From Branchiostoma floridae (taxonomy: Eukaryota; Chordata; Leptocardii; Amphioxiformes; Branchiostomatidae), in contig NC_049985.1 in the NCBI RefSeq assembly GCF_000003815.2, positions 16,321,604-16,385,603 of the forward strand: a stretch of DNA of 64,000 nucleotides, read 5' to 3'. The notes beneath the pieces were generated by a model that made no database searches, had not been told where the DNA came from, and saw only the letters and a program-made list of their open reading frames with translations. The translations under genes and the position numbers were made by a program. Numbering within the stretch: the stretch's first letter is position 1; every line of letters starts with the position of its first letter. Below are positions 13,301 to 23,910 of this stretch, in pieces.

Positions 13301-16300
13301 CAAATTTCAGGTCCTTTAGTTTCTATACAAGGGCATAGGAGCAAAAAATATACATTTTTAGTAAAAAATGGCCAAAAACCCTAAAATAACTCATTTTTGG
13401 AGTAAACAATGAATGAAGCGTTGATGGGGTTCTGTGGTCATATGTTAAACGCACCCATGTACCAAATTTCAGGTCATTTAGTTTTAATACAAGGGCATAG
13501 GAGCCAAAAATATACATTTTTAGTCAAAAATGGCCAAAACCCCTAAAATAACTCATTTTTGAAGTGATCTATGAAGACAGTGTTGATGGTTTTCTGTGCT
13601 CATATGTCCAATGCACCTCTGTACCAAATTTCAGGTCATTAGCTTGTAATACCAGGGCACAGGGGCCCAAAATATACATATTTTGTCTAAAAATGACCAA
13701 AAACCCTAAATATCATAAATTCTAAGGCCTCTATGAAGAAAGTGAAAAAAACGTCTGGGGGTATTTGCTATTACTACCACCCTGCCAAATTTCAGCTCAT
13801 TTGGCCAAAAAATGAAAAAGTAGAATCCATTTAAAGATTTGACAGGAGAAGAAACAAAGGAAAAGCAATATATTGCAATCCCATACTATGTATGGATTGC
13901 AATATAATTACTGCTAGAAGACAATTGAATAGCAGAGTACTGACCTTTGCTATCACAGGACACCGTGCGACAAGGACAAACTTGTGCACGTGTATCACTT
14001 CCCCATTTCTGCACAGCAGGTTTAAGTCACTGAGTTTGGGACTGTTCACCATTCCCAGGAGGTCTGCAGACAGCTTGGTCAGGGTTGTACTTGGGACAGA
14101 GCTAGGCATCTGAGGGTGAGAAAGGTAGGAATCTGAAGATAGTTTAGCCTAGCGTTGTTTGTACTTGACCTTCAGCCTGCTAAGGTACATACTTACTTTA
14201 GAGACTGCATTGTATACACAACATTAACTACCTATTGATGTTTAAATGTAAATACACTGCATCTGTTAGCAGTGTCATCTACCTGCACTTTAACAAAAAA
14301 AGAAACCAATAAAGGCAACAGTCAGTCACCAAAATGTCGTTCAAGAAGAAAACGCAAACAACTTTGTTATCTTGTACATGTACATGTAGCTGTTCATGCA
14401 GTATAGGAGCAAAAATAAGAACTAACCTTCTGAGGAGAAAGTGGGGTCCTGTCTGGTACGAAGCCACTAGGTTCAGGCAACAGTGTCTGTCCTTCTGTAA
14501 ACACCTCCTGCACCTCTTGTGTGGAGCATCCCTCATCTGCTAATTCTGCCAAAACATTCGCTGTCTCCCTCTGTGTCTGGGTTGGGGTTGGTGTGGACTT
14601 CTTAACAGGAGACCTGGTAGCAGTGGGAGTTTTCTTAGCCTTTTGGCTGCCCGCAACAGCCTTCTGTGGGGGGCCGTCAGTTGTTTCATCCTCGCTTGTG
14701 TCATTTTTCTTCTAATGATGAAGAAGAATTTTGAATATTTAAATATTGCATATTTTTCCCACAGACTTCAGAATTGAGCAAAATGATAACTGAAGGCATA
14801 GTAAACAAAACTACAAGACACTGGACCAGTACTAGTTTTTTTAACAAAAAGACTTCTCACAAAATACAACCAATACATGTAGTATTATCCTACCGTAAAC
14901 GTCAGCATTGCTTTCTTGGCTGCCTTCCTCATTGGTGTGACGGGTACATACTTAGCTGGAGTGATCTGCTTGGACAACTCCTGAACATAGAAGTCATCAG
15001 TCTTCTTCTCGTCAATACGCTTCGTCATGGACCACAGGGGTGCCTGGAGAAAAGTCAAGGGGTAGGAAACCGTTGGGTTATCACAACAAATGTCTTATTT
15101 GAGCTATATGTACTATTACAAATGTCTTATTTGATCTATATGTAGAACTAAACTTCTATTGCTTTTAATTGCTTACTCTTCTGATATTCATACTAGGATT
15201 TCTACTTATCCATATCTGTGTAGGTAGCTGTGATTGGGAAAACAAGTCTTTTCACATAGCTTTAATATGATGGGACAAATGCTCAACTGAAAGGAGGGCC
15301 ATTACAGACTACCAGGCACCTTCGACCCCTGTGACTGCTGACATCACAGTTCAGGTCACGTGAAATAGGCTTTGGGTCATTTGAACTTGAGAAGGATTAG
15401 AGGACTGACTGGAAGCTTTACTTTGTGGACAGAATTAGTGTTCAAAATCTTTATCGTGTCAATTATCTTCACAGAAATTCTTGACATCTAAGCCACCCAC
15501 CTTCTCCTGGCTGGAGGCAGGAGATGCTGCAGTACTGGTGGAAGCTGCAGGGGGGCTGCTGGTCATAGCTGCACCAACTTTCTGTAGGAAGCTGGGGGAG
15601 GATGGGCCCTTACCCATGGTCTTCCTAGCTGTGTGGTACTTCCTACCCAGTTTGCTTTTTCTCAGGCTTGGAGTCTTTGGGTGAGATTCCTGGTCACCCT
15701 AGGCATACATTGTATTACGCATTGGTGTCAAGATGGGTGTCAAGACATTATGTATGATACAGTGTTTAAAACTGAAAATCTTGAAATCTATGCTGTGGTT
15801 TTATGTTCCTGCTTACAATATCTTGATTTCCATATGTAACTATAGCACTGTGTTAACTGCAAATTTTTAAAAACTAAACTTTTCTCTTTATCATAGATTG
15901 AAGTAAATCCCAGCATACAGCTTGAATGCTATTTACATTACAGCATGAAGTATTGATTTCAAGTGACTGAAAGTATATGCAAAAACTATAGCCAGAGACA
16001 CATGTACAAGTACATGAAATATGATTCACAGAAAACTGACATTTTACTCACAATCAAATCTATAACAAATTCTTTAGATAAGAAAAACGTGGATCTACCA
16101 CACAGCTGCTTAAACATTTCGAAATTTTCATTTCTCTTTGTGCTAACTTGTGAAACATTACCTGCACAATGATAGAGGCCACTTTTCGAGCCAGAGTTTT
16201 TTCTCTATCCTCTTTACTTGTCACCAACAGAGCTGGTACTACATCAGTCCTGTAACATAGATAACGACCAGAGTTAATGTATGTGCTGATCAGTACAATA

Positions 16301-19300
16301 CTAAATCAAAAAAGATATGGTCATGACTATAGGCAATGATTCTTCAAGACTTGCTGTCACATTCACTGAAGCATATTGTCATCTGTTAAAACACAAAGCC
16401 ATACAAAGGTCTAGGAAGAATATATGTATGGGATACGCATATGGTACAAACTACAAGAGATCGTTATCTTGCCACTTCAGAAGACAAATCCTTACCACAA
16501 AGCTCGTTTAAAGTGTTACCAGGATGTTGTGTACACAGTACTACACATTAGCAGTTACAGGTATTTAATAGAAACAGTCTTCTTCTGTGATATGACAGGC
16601 TCCTTCTTACCTAAGTGTCACAACATTCCATCTTAATTTCTAAACTTTTGGCATCTACTGTAACCAATGTGATATGACAGTCTCCTTCTTACTTAAGTGT
16701 CACAATGTTCCATCTTCCTTTCTAAACTTTTGGCATCTACTGTAAACAATGTGAGGCCAGGTGGCACACAGCATCAAAGCAATTAATAAATTTACATTTT
16801 TATTAAATAGATTTACTCTCCAGACGTGTTTTGTACATACTTTGCAGCCTTCTTCCTTCTCTTGCTTTCCTTCCCACCTACAGGGAGTGCAGACGTGACT
16901 GTTGGCTGCTCTCTGGATCCTTCCTTCTCCACAAGTGACATAGACATTGCCATGGCAACCTGGGTCCGTTCATCCATTTCCCTGCAGATGGAGGAAGTTT
17001 GTTTACCAACAACTCATGGGTCTACTGTAAATGTTGAAAATTTTGGGGTCTTTTTTCGCGTTTTTCTTATAGGTCTACAGTAAATCTTGAAACTTGAAAA
17101 ATTTGTTGTCTTATTTTTGCGTTTTTCTTTTGGGTCTACTGTAAATCTTGAAATTTTTGTTGTCTTATTTTTGCCTTTTTCTTTTGGGTCTACTGTGAAT
17201 CTTGAAACTTTTGTTGTCTTATTTTCATGTTTTCTTTTGGGTCTACTGTAAATGTTGAAACTTTAAAAAATTTGTTGTCTTATTTTTTCTTTTTTCTTTT
17301 GGGTCTACTGTAAATCTTGAAATTTTTGTTGTCTTACTTTTGCCTTTTTCTTTTGGGTCTACTATGAATCTTGAAACTTTTGTTGTCTTATTTTCATGTT
17401 TTTCTTTTGGGTCTACTGTAAATGTTGAAACTTGAAAAAATTTGTTGTCTTATTTTTGCATTTTTCTTTTGGGTCTACTGTTACTGTAACAGTAAATCTT
17501 GAAACTTTTGTTGTCTTTTTTTTCATGTTTTTCTTTTGGGTCTACTGTAAATGTTGAAACTTTAAAAATATTTTTGCATTTTTCTTTTGGGTCTACTGTA
17601 AATCTTGAAATTTTTGTTGTCTTATTTTTGCCTTTTTCTTTTGGGTCTACTATGAATCTTGAAACTTTTGTTGTTTTATTTTTGCATTTTTCTTTTGGGT
17701 CTACTGTACTGTAACAGTAAATCTTGAAACTTTTGTTGTCTTTTTTTTCATGTTTTTCTTTTGGGTCTACTGTAAATCTCCTACAACAAAATCAAACCTC
17801 CGCAAGAGTAAATGCATTTACAGTATTACATTATCATAAGGAATATTGAAGCCTTCCTCTATGGCAGTTCTCAAGCATAATTTACTACTATATGATTGAA
17901 GAGTGTTGAATGTGCTATGTTTTGTATCTGTAAGGTTTCCCAGACAATAAAATGGCATATATTCCAACTGTTACATTCTCTAGATCTATTCCATGATTTT
18001 CCAATCATTTCCTCAGGATTCCCAATTTGATACAAGAATAGCCAGGCATATACGATTGGTTAGGATTCTTCAATGTGCAAATAGAAAAATTACTGTTATA
18101 AAAAACAATTGAGGTAATTTTCACAGCAAATGCAAGCAAACACACAAATTTCCATGTACCGAAAACAAGCTTCAGATTATGTATTGCAGCTGCTGTAACA
18201 ATTTTGCATTACTGGAAAATTTGGCCAAGGCAAATAAGGAAACACAGATCTTCTGTCACAGTTTAGATCAAAGACCAGATAATCATTAGCACTGCAAGAA
18301 TTAAAAGGAATTATACAGAAATTCAATTTTATTGGAGAGAGATGTCAGCATCTGATTTGACAAAGGTGTACCATTAACATGAACAGTGATAAAATCACCC
18401 TTTTGGTGTGACAAGAGAGCTTTGTTACCACCCGTATGTTTCATCACACCCCCTAGAAAAGATATCGTACATTAACATGTACCTACATGTAATTCATTTT
18501 ACATATCCTGTTCCCTTAAAGCCAATAAGGTCAGTTTCAATTTGAAGAACATTGTTTATGATGGTTAAGAAGTTTTAAGGGTTGTCAAGTTCTTCAAATA
18601 ATCTTTAAATTCCAATTAGTGTAACCCAACAAAACTGAATGGCTTCAGAGATGTGTTTTGGTTTGATTTAAAGTAAATTTTAAAAATGCTGCTTTTAGCT
18701 CTGAAGAGTCATATTTAGCTGCACTATATACCATGTAGGTTTCCGAGGGCAACATTTTCTGTATGAAAAATATTGCTTCATTTGTAAGTATCTGCATGCA
18801 ATTTGAAGCCACACCCTGTTAATCATGTTAGTGGTGTACACCTGAACAGGTAAGCTATTGTCCCACCTGTGAGGAGCACCTTCGCCAGGTGGACCTCTGC
18901 TAGAACTATAGAACACAGTTTACAGTTATGTCTTAAACCTGACAAAAACTCCAACTTTATCATGTTATCAGTATCATTCTCGTCAATACTACAAGCAACT
19001 ACGTAACGTTACATGTATAATTCAAAGTAATTGACACAGCATTCACCACAAGAAAACAGACAACACTATACAGGGCATACTAAGTATCTAACCATCTCTT
19101 TTTAGAAATGAAACAATACATTAAGTGTTAAAATCTGTTGGCAACGTTTGTTTTCAATCAGTCTTTCTGCTTAAATCCTTTGTATTCAAGCAGATGATAA
19201 AGTCTTGCAGGACACACACTTGACATGGAAATATTTCAGCTTCCTTTTATAGATAGCCTGCCACTACGGTGTCAGTCCTGTCATCACTACACAAACATTT

Positions 19301-22300
19301 TATGCAAGATTTCTACAAAATAGTGATACTATTAGTATTACAAAATAGTTATTATAACAGGAGAAAAGAGGATAAAACATACATGACTGGCCTGCCTGGC
19401 TTGCGGGGCCTCTTTCCTGCAGTACCTGCTGGTCCCTCATGGTGTCTCTTTATACCCCTACAGTGACATACATGTAATGGAGTACATGTATGTGAGAAAA
19501 ACTGGATCAAGTCAGTCAAAACTGGTCTAGTAAAGTCTAAACCTAAATCATGTCTCAATTTTACCTTTAAGACAACAATATTGTGTGTCATGTAGCATAC
19601 AAAGAGCAATGTTGCTTCTGCGACATGGGGAAGTTGAGATAAATGATGATTAGTTAGTAATTCTAAGTTTTGAAAACTCTGTCCTGTTTGAAACCATGAG
19701 AAAACTTTGTCATGTTACCTATCTGTCATGTTACAATCTGCATAATGATAACTGAACACGAAACTGATATTCCGAACCTTTGCTGCTGTTGAGCTGGCTG
19801 TAGTTGAGACCTGGGTTGGTTCTTTCTGCGAGCCTCTTTCTCTTCCTCTTGCTTTTTCACCAGTTCCAGCAGCTGTGCCGTGGTCACCCCGTACTGTACA
19901 GCACAGCGCTTCAGGTGGGACTGTCTCTGCTGTGAAGTCGTAAAAAGACACAGCAAAAATGAGCTTAGTTTTCTTAGACAATCTCAGCACACTATCACAT
20001 ACAAAATGGGCTCTGCAGGCAGCCTACGGTTGCATAAGATAATCCAAAGCTGGCAGAGGAGTAAAGCCGGCCAAGGAGTATGTATGCTCTGGTAGCATAC
20101 ACACCCCTAGGCCAGCTTCACTCCACTAACAGCTTTTGATACTACCTTATGCTACCGTAGGATCTGTTGGGAGATTATTTCTGTCTACTGTCTTCAAAAA
20201 TGTCAATTCTAGTCATTTTACCATCCATTTGGATATCAATAAATTGTTTCTTATTGACATCATTATTTTCTTTAATTTTCTACTAAGATCAACTACCAAC
20301 AGAAAATTACCAAAACAAAAATTAGCTATGTGGCTCAGGTTTTACATGTAAGGCTATTTGAATGACAAAAAAACAACAAGCCCAATTACAATAAGGTTCC
20401 CCCATACTATAGATCTTCAAGCAACTGAATGGGTTTCAGATAGCATCTGATTCAGCTATCATTGTAAGTGATTGTAAAAGTAGCGTATACTATGACCTGG
20501 AACGTCTGAACATTTACAAATCAATCCAATTGTTAGAGTAACTTTTGTACTGTGTATCTTATATGATGTCTAACCTTCATTAATACTAAGCCCTGTATCA
20601 TGGGTATTCTTTGACATCAACTTCTACATATGAGATGATAAAAGAAAAACACTTACTGCCCTGCTTTCCAGCACTTTGCCACAGATGGGACAGTCAGGAA
20701 CATCTTTAATGTTCTGCTCTGCGTGCAGTTTTTTCTCCGTCTCCATGGCGTCAATACAGCGGTTGATGTGCTGCGTTCTCCGGACAGTGTTGAGATGAGT
20801 CAGATCACGTCCACAGATCTGACGGTGACGCATTTCAAAACATGTACGCATTTCAAAACAGTACAAAACTTTAGGCCAAAGCAAAATTTGTATCAAAGTA
20901 ATGCCATTCTTCTATGAAAAACCTTGGTCTATACAATATGTATACCATGTGAAGGTCCTGTTAAACCAGCCTAAGATTTCCACTTTTGTGGGCATGGCCC
21001 TCTAACCAGCTTAATGTTTTACCGAAAGAAAACACTTAGGAGATTCTCTGATTAGCTGACACTGGTGAGAAGTCAAACTCATGGAAAAGTGGAAATCTCA
21101 GCTCCGTTTTAGCAGAGCCCCCATGGTTTATAGTATATCATCATCATAGTGCAGGCTATCTTCATTATAGTATAAGGTAAAGCTCTACATATACATCATA
21201 GAATAACTAAGAAATGATGACATTTGTTCCATCTTCTTAGCAAAAGAAATAACTTCAAAAGATAGAAAAGTTTGTTTGGCAACTACAATCTTTAAGTTTA
21301 AGCTTGCCACAGTTCAAGTGCAACACAGACTATGCATCAAATGATCACTGAGAGGACGGTAGAATTTTTCTTCCTTTACCTGGCAGAAGTAGAACTCTGC
21401 ATCTGTAAGCTGCTCTTCCATCAATTTGTCTTCCTCCCTCTGCTGTAAGTGGCGGGCAAAACTCTCATCATCAGACACCTCTGTTTGGAGAGGAGAGGGA
21501 ACAAATTTCGGTCAAACCATCAGTAATTAAAAGAGAGGTTATACAGGAACCGTAGATTGCCAAACCAATGAATTGGTTGGAATCACATGACAGACTTTTT
21601 ACAAGGAAATGACAAGGCTCTAAAATTCAAAACTCAAATATCGCATTAACTTAAAGGCAAAATCATATGAACTACTTACCTAAGTCCATTAGGCCCTCTT
21701 CTGCAGGTTCAGGCAGGTGTCTTAGACCAGTATGTCTTGAGGAATGTTTGTCTGACACAAACCGCTGTCTCAAACAAGTCTTCATGTGTTCCTTCACTGC
21801 CTCTTCTGTACCAAATATGGTCTGTTTGCATGTTAGACAGGTTTTCCCCTCCTTGTTTTCTACATTAACTGGCACACTGCTAGTCTTGCCAGGGCCCTTC
21901 TCTGTAGAAACTGTTGTGTCAGGACTCGCGGGTTTGCGTACTTTATCTTTGGCAGCCTTCTTCACTGCGCGACTGCGTAACTTGCGTACAGCGGGCTGAA
22001 AAGTTTTCCCTGTTTCCACAAAGTCACTGCTGTTGTCCAAATTTCCATTCTCTCCGATGAGACGCTTGAAATTTAGCGCTGCTCCCTTCCCGTTTGCTCG
22101 AGTCTTTGCCTTCTTCACCATCTTCCGAGCGAGTGCTTCCTTTGCTGTTGGGGTCCTGGGCTTGGCTTTGCTTGGGGTGATGCTTGGGTCATTGATGTTG
22201 TATGACTTCTGAGGACTGATGTGCATCGGTAGCTTTGGTACCACAACACTCAGATTGCGACTTTCTGTCATCATGGTCGTCATTTCTTTTGGAGCTGACA

Positions 22301-22889
22301 CTTTCTGACTATCCTTTTCAATCAGTTGAGACCTTTTTCCTTCTGATTTGTCACTTTTGCCTGGGATGTCATCCAAAGTCAGGACTTGGACGACTTTCTT
22401 TACTTCCTTTACTGGGGCTGATAGACTGATCTGAGTCAGCAGGTCTTCTGTTACTGTACTACGGGAGGGTGCGGAAGTCTCTTTACCAACCACGTCTTTC
22501 ACTGATTCTATTACACTACCTTCTGTTGGTTTGTGCTGTGCTTTAGCCTCACTGGCTGGCTTTGCTACTTTCTTTTGTGGTACTTCTGTTGCTGTACTGG
22601 GTTTTGCTTGACTAGGATTTTGCTCAGTGCTTTTTGACAGTGGCTTGGTTACTTCAACCTTCTTTTGAGAGTCCTGCTTTCTCTCACTATCACTCTTTGA
22701 CTGTCGCACTTCGAAGCTTTTTTCCGTATCGGCACTAACACTTGCCCTCTGCTTTCCTGTTTTGTGAAATTTCTCTGGCGTTGTATTTCTCAACACTTCC
22801 TCATCTGAGAGCTTTCTTAGCAAAACGCTGGGGTTTAGGTTTACTTTACTTGCCTTAACGTTCATCACACTTTTGATATTGCCTGACAT
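1515..22889 (-). CDS. SLX4: SLX4 structure-specific endonuclease scaffold, 20 coding exons
   Basis: SLX4 is a nuclear scaffold that binds SLX1, MUS81-EME1 and XPF-ERCC1 for Holliday-junction and crosslink repair. I joined 20 exons (minus strand): 22889-21680, 21480-21380, 20818-20657, 19929-19778, 19457-19383, 16981-16841, 16249-16162, 15698-15501, 15043-14894, 14711-14427, 14109-13945, 12223-12069, 11696-6743, 6606-6282, 5638-5532, 5218-5131, 4335-4137, 3051-2994, 2296-2213, 1706-1515. All junctions are GT-AG and the total is 8889 nt, giving 2962 residues against about 1834 in human. Domain order is that of SLX4: UBZ4 zinc fingers (about 350-510), BTB (about 855-961), a long low-complexity region, SAP (about 2757-2786) and a C-terminal SLX1-binding domain (about 2872-2962). 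Start chosen at the first Met of the open first exon; a 5' noncoding exon may exist. Gene identity is secure; the exact N-terminus and possible microexons are less so. Confidence 0.93.
2440..2665 (+). mobile_element. Possible truncated non-LTR element 3' tail
   Basis: AT-rich stretch followed by a GC-richer block containing cctccccttcactctg and ending in the short tandem aaataaagaaataaa. This is the layout of a 5'-truncated LINE 3' UTR in SLX4 intron 18 (between the exons at 2994 and 2296). There is no ORF; assigned on layout only. Confidence 0.35.
3832..4025. mobile_element. MITE, tactgtaaatgca family, copy 1
   Basis: 194-bp palindromic element with inverted ends tactgcaaatgca and tgcatttacagta and inner blocks rich in cgcggt and ccgcga. 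A terminal TA at each end fits a TA target duplication (Tc1/mariner-like). Two further full copies lie at 56939 and 62398. Confidence 0.85.
4569..4916. mobile_element. hAT-like MITE in SLX4 intron
   Basis: 348 bp. Ends cagggttgtagccagcctg and (reverse) cagggtagtagtcagagcct are imperfect inverted repeats. Flanks ttcagaag and ttcagtag form a 7/8 match, an 8-bp target duplication typical of hAT. The interior carries a chance ORF. Confidence 0.75.
5131..5638 (-). CDS. SLX4: SLX4 exons 15-16: TPMP motif and SAP domain
   Basis: Exon 5638-5532 ends with TPMPDYPNMETPELK, a hallmark of SLX4 just before the SAP domain. Exon 5218-5131 continues KKFGVRVLKKPQMVAKLTEI and then YQYTHQ, the helix-turn-helix SAP fold. 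In vertebrates this SAP region binds MUS81. This is the clearest single piece of evidence for the gene assignment. Confidence 0.95.
6282..6606 (-). CDS. SLX4: SLX4 exon 14, acidic segment
   Basis: A 325-nt exon, very rich in Glu and Asp, with the motif MYDLEPYHEDHFWDD. It follows the giant exon in phase 0 and leaves in phase 1, matching the next exon. It shows no known fold and could be a protein-binding acidic patch. Confidence 0.82.
6743..11696 (-). CDS. SLX4: SLX4 exon 13, giant 4954-nt exon
   Basis: One uninterrupted open exon of 1651 codons, more than half of the protein, between BTB and SAP. It is low complexity: Ser/Pro/Thr/Gln-rich with many SP/TP sites, basic clusters (RPKRKGDKRGRGR) and acidic runs. 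Near its end are two candidate SUMO-interacting motifs, IIELSDDDDD (+ strand about 7250-7290) and EKIDLTQE. Vertebrate SLX4 has its SUMO-interacting motifs in the same interval. Remaining open over nearly 5 kb argues it is coding. The splice acceptor (phase 2) and donor (GTAAGC) fit the neighbouring exons. Confidence 0.92.
12069..14109 (-). CDS. SLX4: SLX4 exons 11-12: BTB/POZ domain
   Basis: Exon 14109-13945 encodes the first half of a BTB domain (LSDLNLLCRNGEVIHVHKFVL is its core: an Asp-Leu strand followed by the His-Lys-Phe-Val-Leu helix). Exon 12223-12069 encodes the second half (DFSDYEKDTVLTTLEYMYGG). In vertebrate SLX4 this BTB drives dimerisation. The intron between them has taken in a repeat of about 1.1 kb (12825-13905). 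Confidence 0.92.
12825..13905 (-). repeat. Tandem-core repeat element, copy 1 (between BTB exons)
   Basis: About 1.1 kb. One end has tattgcaatcccatac followed by its mirror gtatggattgcaatata; the other end has tattgcaatccatcttc. Inside are about five imperfect tandem units of about 160 bp (accaaatttcaggtcattt recurs at about 13138, 13300, 13459, 13622). A copy in opposite orientation is at 48264-49346, and both share the border string aaaggccgacatttgctt. No ORF, so non-autonomous. Confidence 0.85.
14427..16981 (-). CDS. SLX4: SLX4 exons 6-10, linker to BTB (candidate XPF-binding region)
   Basis: Five exons (16981-16841, 16249-16162, 15698-15501, 15043-14894, 14711-14427) with consistent phases. 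Exon 6 has a helix-like segment (QVAMAMSMSLVEKE) similar to the short repeat after the UBZ domains in other SLX4 proteins. Exons 8-10 are Ser/Pro/Lys-rich and contain several SP and TP sites. In vertebrates the XPF-ERCC1 binding region lies between the UBZ4 fingers and BTB, so these exons should hold it, but I cannot pin the contact residues. Confidence 0.82.
16589..16752. repeat. 82-bp tandem duplication
   Basis: Two adjacent copies (16589-16670 and 16671-16752) beginning gatatgacag and containing cttttggcatctactgta, differing at only a few positions. It is a recent local duplication in an SLX4 intron. Confidence 0.85.
17023..17825. repeat. MITE-derived minisatellite next to SLX4 exon 6
   Basis: About 14 units of 50-63 bp, each with gggtctactgtaaat followed by cttgaaacttttgttgtctt. 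The array begins with tactgtaaatg and ends with aaatgcatttacagta, which are the two ends of the tactgtaaatgca MITE. It therefore appears to be a MITE whose left end was amplified in tandem. It starts about 40 bp from the acceptor of the exon at 16981. Confidence 0.88.
19383..19457 (-). CDS. SLX4: SLX4 exon 5, AT-hook-like basic segment
   Basis: A 75-nt exon (phase in 2, out 2) encoding a Gly/Arg/Lys/Pro-rich stretch that includes KRPRKPGRP. This resembles an AT-hook, which binds the minor groove of AT-rich DNA. The frame requires this exon between exons 4 and 6. The function is inferred only from the motif. Confidence 0.75.
19778..20818 (-). CDS. SLX4: SLX4 exons 3-4: tandem UBZ4 zinc fingers
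   Basis: Exon 20818-20657 completes a finger begun at the end of exon 2 (FYFCQ then ICGRDL, ending HINRC) and opens a second one (CPICGKV) that is finished in exon 19929-19778 (SHLKRC). The order and the FYFCQIC and CPICGK signatures match the two UBZ4 domains of vertebrate SLX4. These bind ubiquitin chains and recruit the complex to crosslinks. An intron cuts each finger. The second exon continues into a charged coiled stretch rich in Glu, Lys and Gln. Confidence 0.92.
20018..20168. repeat. Imperfect palindromic MITE
   Basis: Arms agcctacggttgcataag and (reverse) atcctacggtagcataag, with inner matching blocks aaagctg and agtatgtatgct against agcatac. Lies in SLX4 intron 3. Superfamily unclear. 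Confidence 0.65.
20480..20590. repeat. Dispersed repeat ending gatgtctaaccttcatt, copy 1
   Basis: Shares the order acgtctgaacatttacaaat, gagtaactt, gatgtctaaccttcatt with stretches at 37640-37750 and 60225-60325. Three diverged copies in the window identify it as a repeat family. Confidence 0.6.
20954..21120. repeat. Palindromic MITE relic
   Basis: Imperfect arms of about 35 bp: ggtcctgttaaaccagcc with gatttccacttttg at one end, and aaaagtggaaatctcagc with cgttttagcagagcc at the other. In SLX4 intron 2. Confidence 0.65.
21680..22889 (-). CDS. SLX4: SLX4 first coding exon with an N-terminal zinc finger
   Basis: First coding exon, 403 codons, rich in Lys, Ser and Thr and mostly without predicted fold. 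Near residues 352-373 it has a Cys-x2-Cys, 13 residues, His-x3-Cys pattern (CLTC to HMKTC), which looks like a UBZ4 ubiquitin-binding finger. It lies ahead of the two fingers that match the human UBZ4 pair. The exon ends in phase 1 at a GTAAGT donor. The sequence upstream of the ATG has no clear acceptor close by, so transcription may start just upstream or at an unseen leader exon. Confidence 0.85.
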
Positions 22890-23095
22890 CTCTCGTACAG
22901 GGCAAAGTCAAGAACTGGTGTTCAAATCAAGTTAAACATTGAAGCTACATGAGAGCTAATGACAATGTTCACTGTTGCTACAGCTTCCTTCTCTAAAGCT
23001 AACATGGAACACAAAAATCAAACATGCATGCAAAAGTCTGTTGCAACAAATAACAACTACATAACTGAGTTCTTGATTCACTGTTTTTGGTCACA

Positions 23096-23231
23096 TTACT
23101 TGGCTTCAGCCTTCCGTTTCTCTTGTTCTTGTCTTGCCTCGGCTCTCAACTTAAGGAACTGCACATTTTGCTCATGTTGTCGTGCACGTTCCTTCTGTCG
23201 ACTATCTTCAATAACAGACGTGTAGAAGTAT
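23096..23231 (-). CDS. Terminal coding exon of an unidentified gene
   Basis: A tttccag acceptor is followed by 44 codons and TAA. The peptide begins YFYTSVIEDSRQKERARQ and continues as a strongly helical, Glu/Lys/Arg/Gln-rich tail ending KRKAEAK. It is out of the SLX4 coding path because it ends in a stop about 200 bp before the SLX4 start. The pattern (hydrophobic/aromatic start, then a charged coiled tail) recalls small single-pass mitochondrial membrane proteins, but I cannot name it. Its upstream exon or exons, somewhere between 23.2 and 29.9 kb or beyond, were not found. It could also be a pseudo-exon. Confidence 0.5.
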
Positions 23232-23473
23232 CTGGAAATGAAACAAGAATAGAATTTGTATGAATTTTGATCATGTTACACAATGTAAAATATTGTTACG
23301 TAATAGGTATACTCATAAATAGTAACACGATACAATGGTAAAATAAATAAGCTACAAAATACTAAACAATCAGGGCCTACTCCTAGCAAAATAACTCCCA
23401 CCATTCCATCAAACTAGTTCATTGTCTGGAAGGGTTCAAATGGTTTTGCAGTAAACAAACCTGTTAAAAAACT

Positions 23474-23654
23474 ACAGTCAAACCTGCACTTAAAGTGTCC
23501 GTCTCTACATAAGAACTATCTGACCAATGCGATCACTTTTTGGTGGTCGGTTGAATATTTTTTCCATTGACACAGGCATTAAGAAACCTGTCTACAGTGA
23601 CCAACTCTTCACATAGACTATATTCTCATTGTCCCCTGAGTGGTCTTCTTGAGC
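23474..23654 (+). repeat. Dispersed repeat acagtcaaacctg, copy 1
   Basis: Matches the reverse complement of 40478-40654 over its length: cagtcaaacctg, ctacataag, actttttggtg, cacaggcattaagaa, gagtggtcttctt occur in the same order. Divergent old copies of one family. Confidence 0.7.
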
Positions 23655-23910
23655 ATTTCACTGTTGGTAGCCTACTAGTACTAGTCCTGAGATCTACACC
23701 ATGCATATGCCATGTGATCTTCCACAAAGCGTCCCCAAGCTAGGTGGTGACCTCTGTTGTGACCTTGCAGCACAGGTAAACAATACGCCTACACAGGCTG
23801 CTAACGTTTGTCTCCACACCTTTAAGTAAACAAGTCGCCTTCCCTTTACAAGGCCCCACGTGGCTAGACTTAGCATAAGGAACTTTTTTTACATCAATTT
23901 ATATGATAAT

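Noticed and set aside
17499-17714. 71-codon ORF with repeated FSFGSTVNLE
   Set aside because: Created by the minisatellite units; period not reflected in any known protein.
17023-17825. Regular repeats that might be read as a CRISPR array
   Set aside because: Units vary in length, spacers are themselves repeated, and this is an animal genome; it is a minisatellite.
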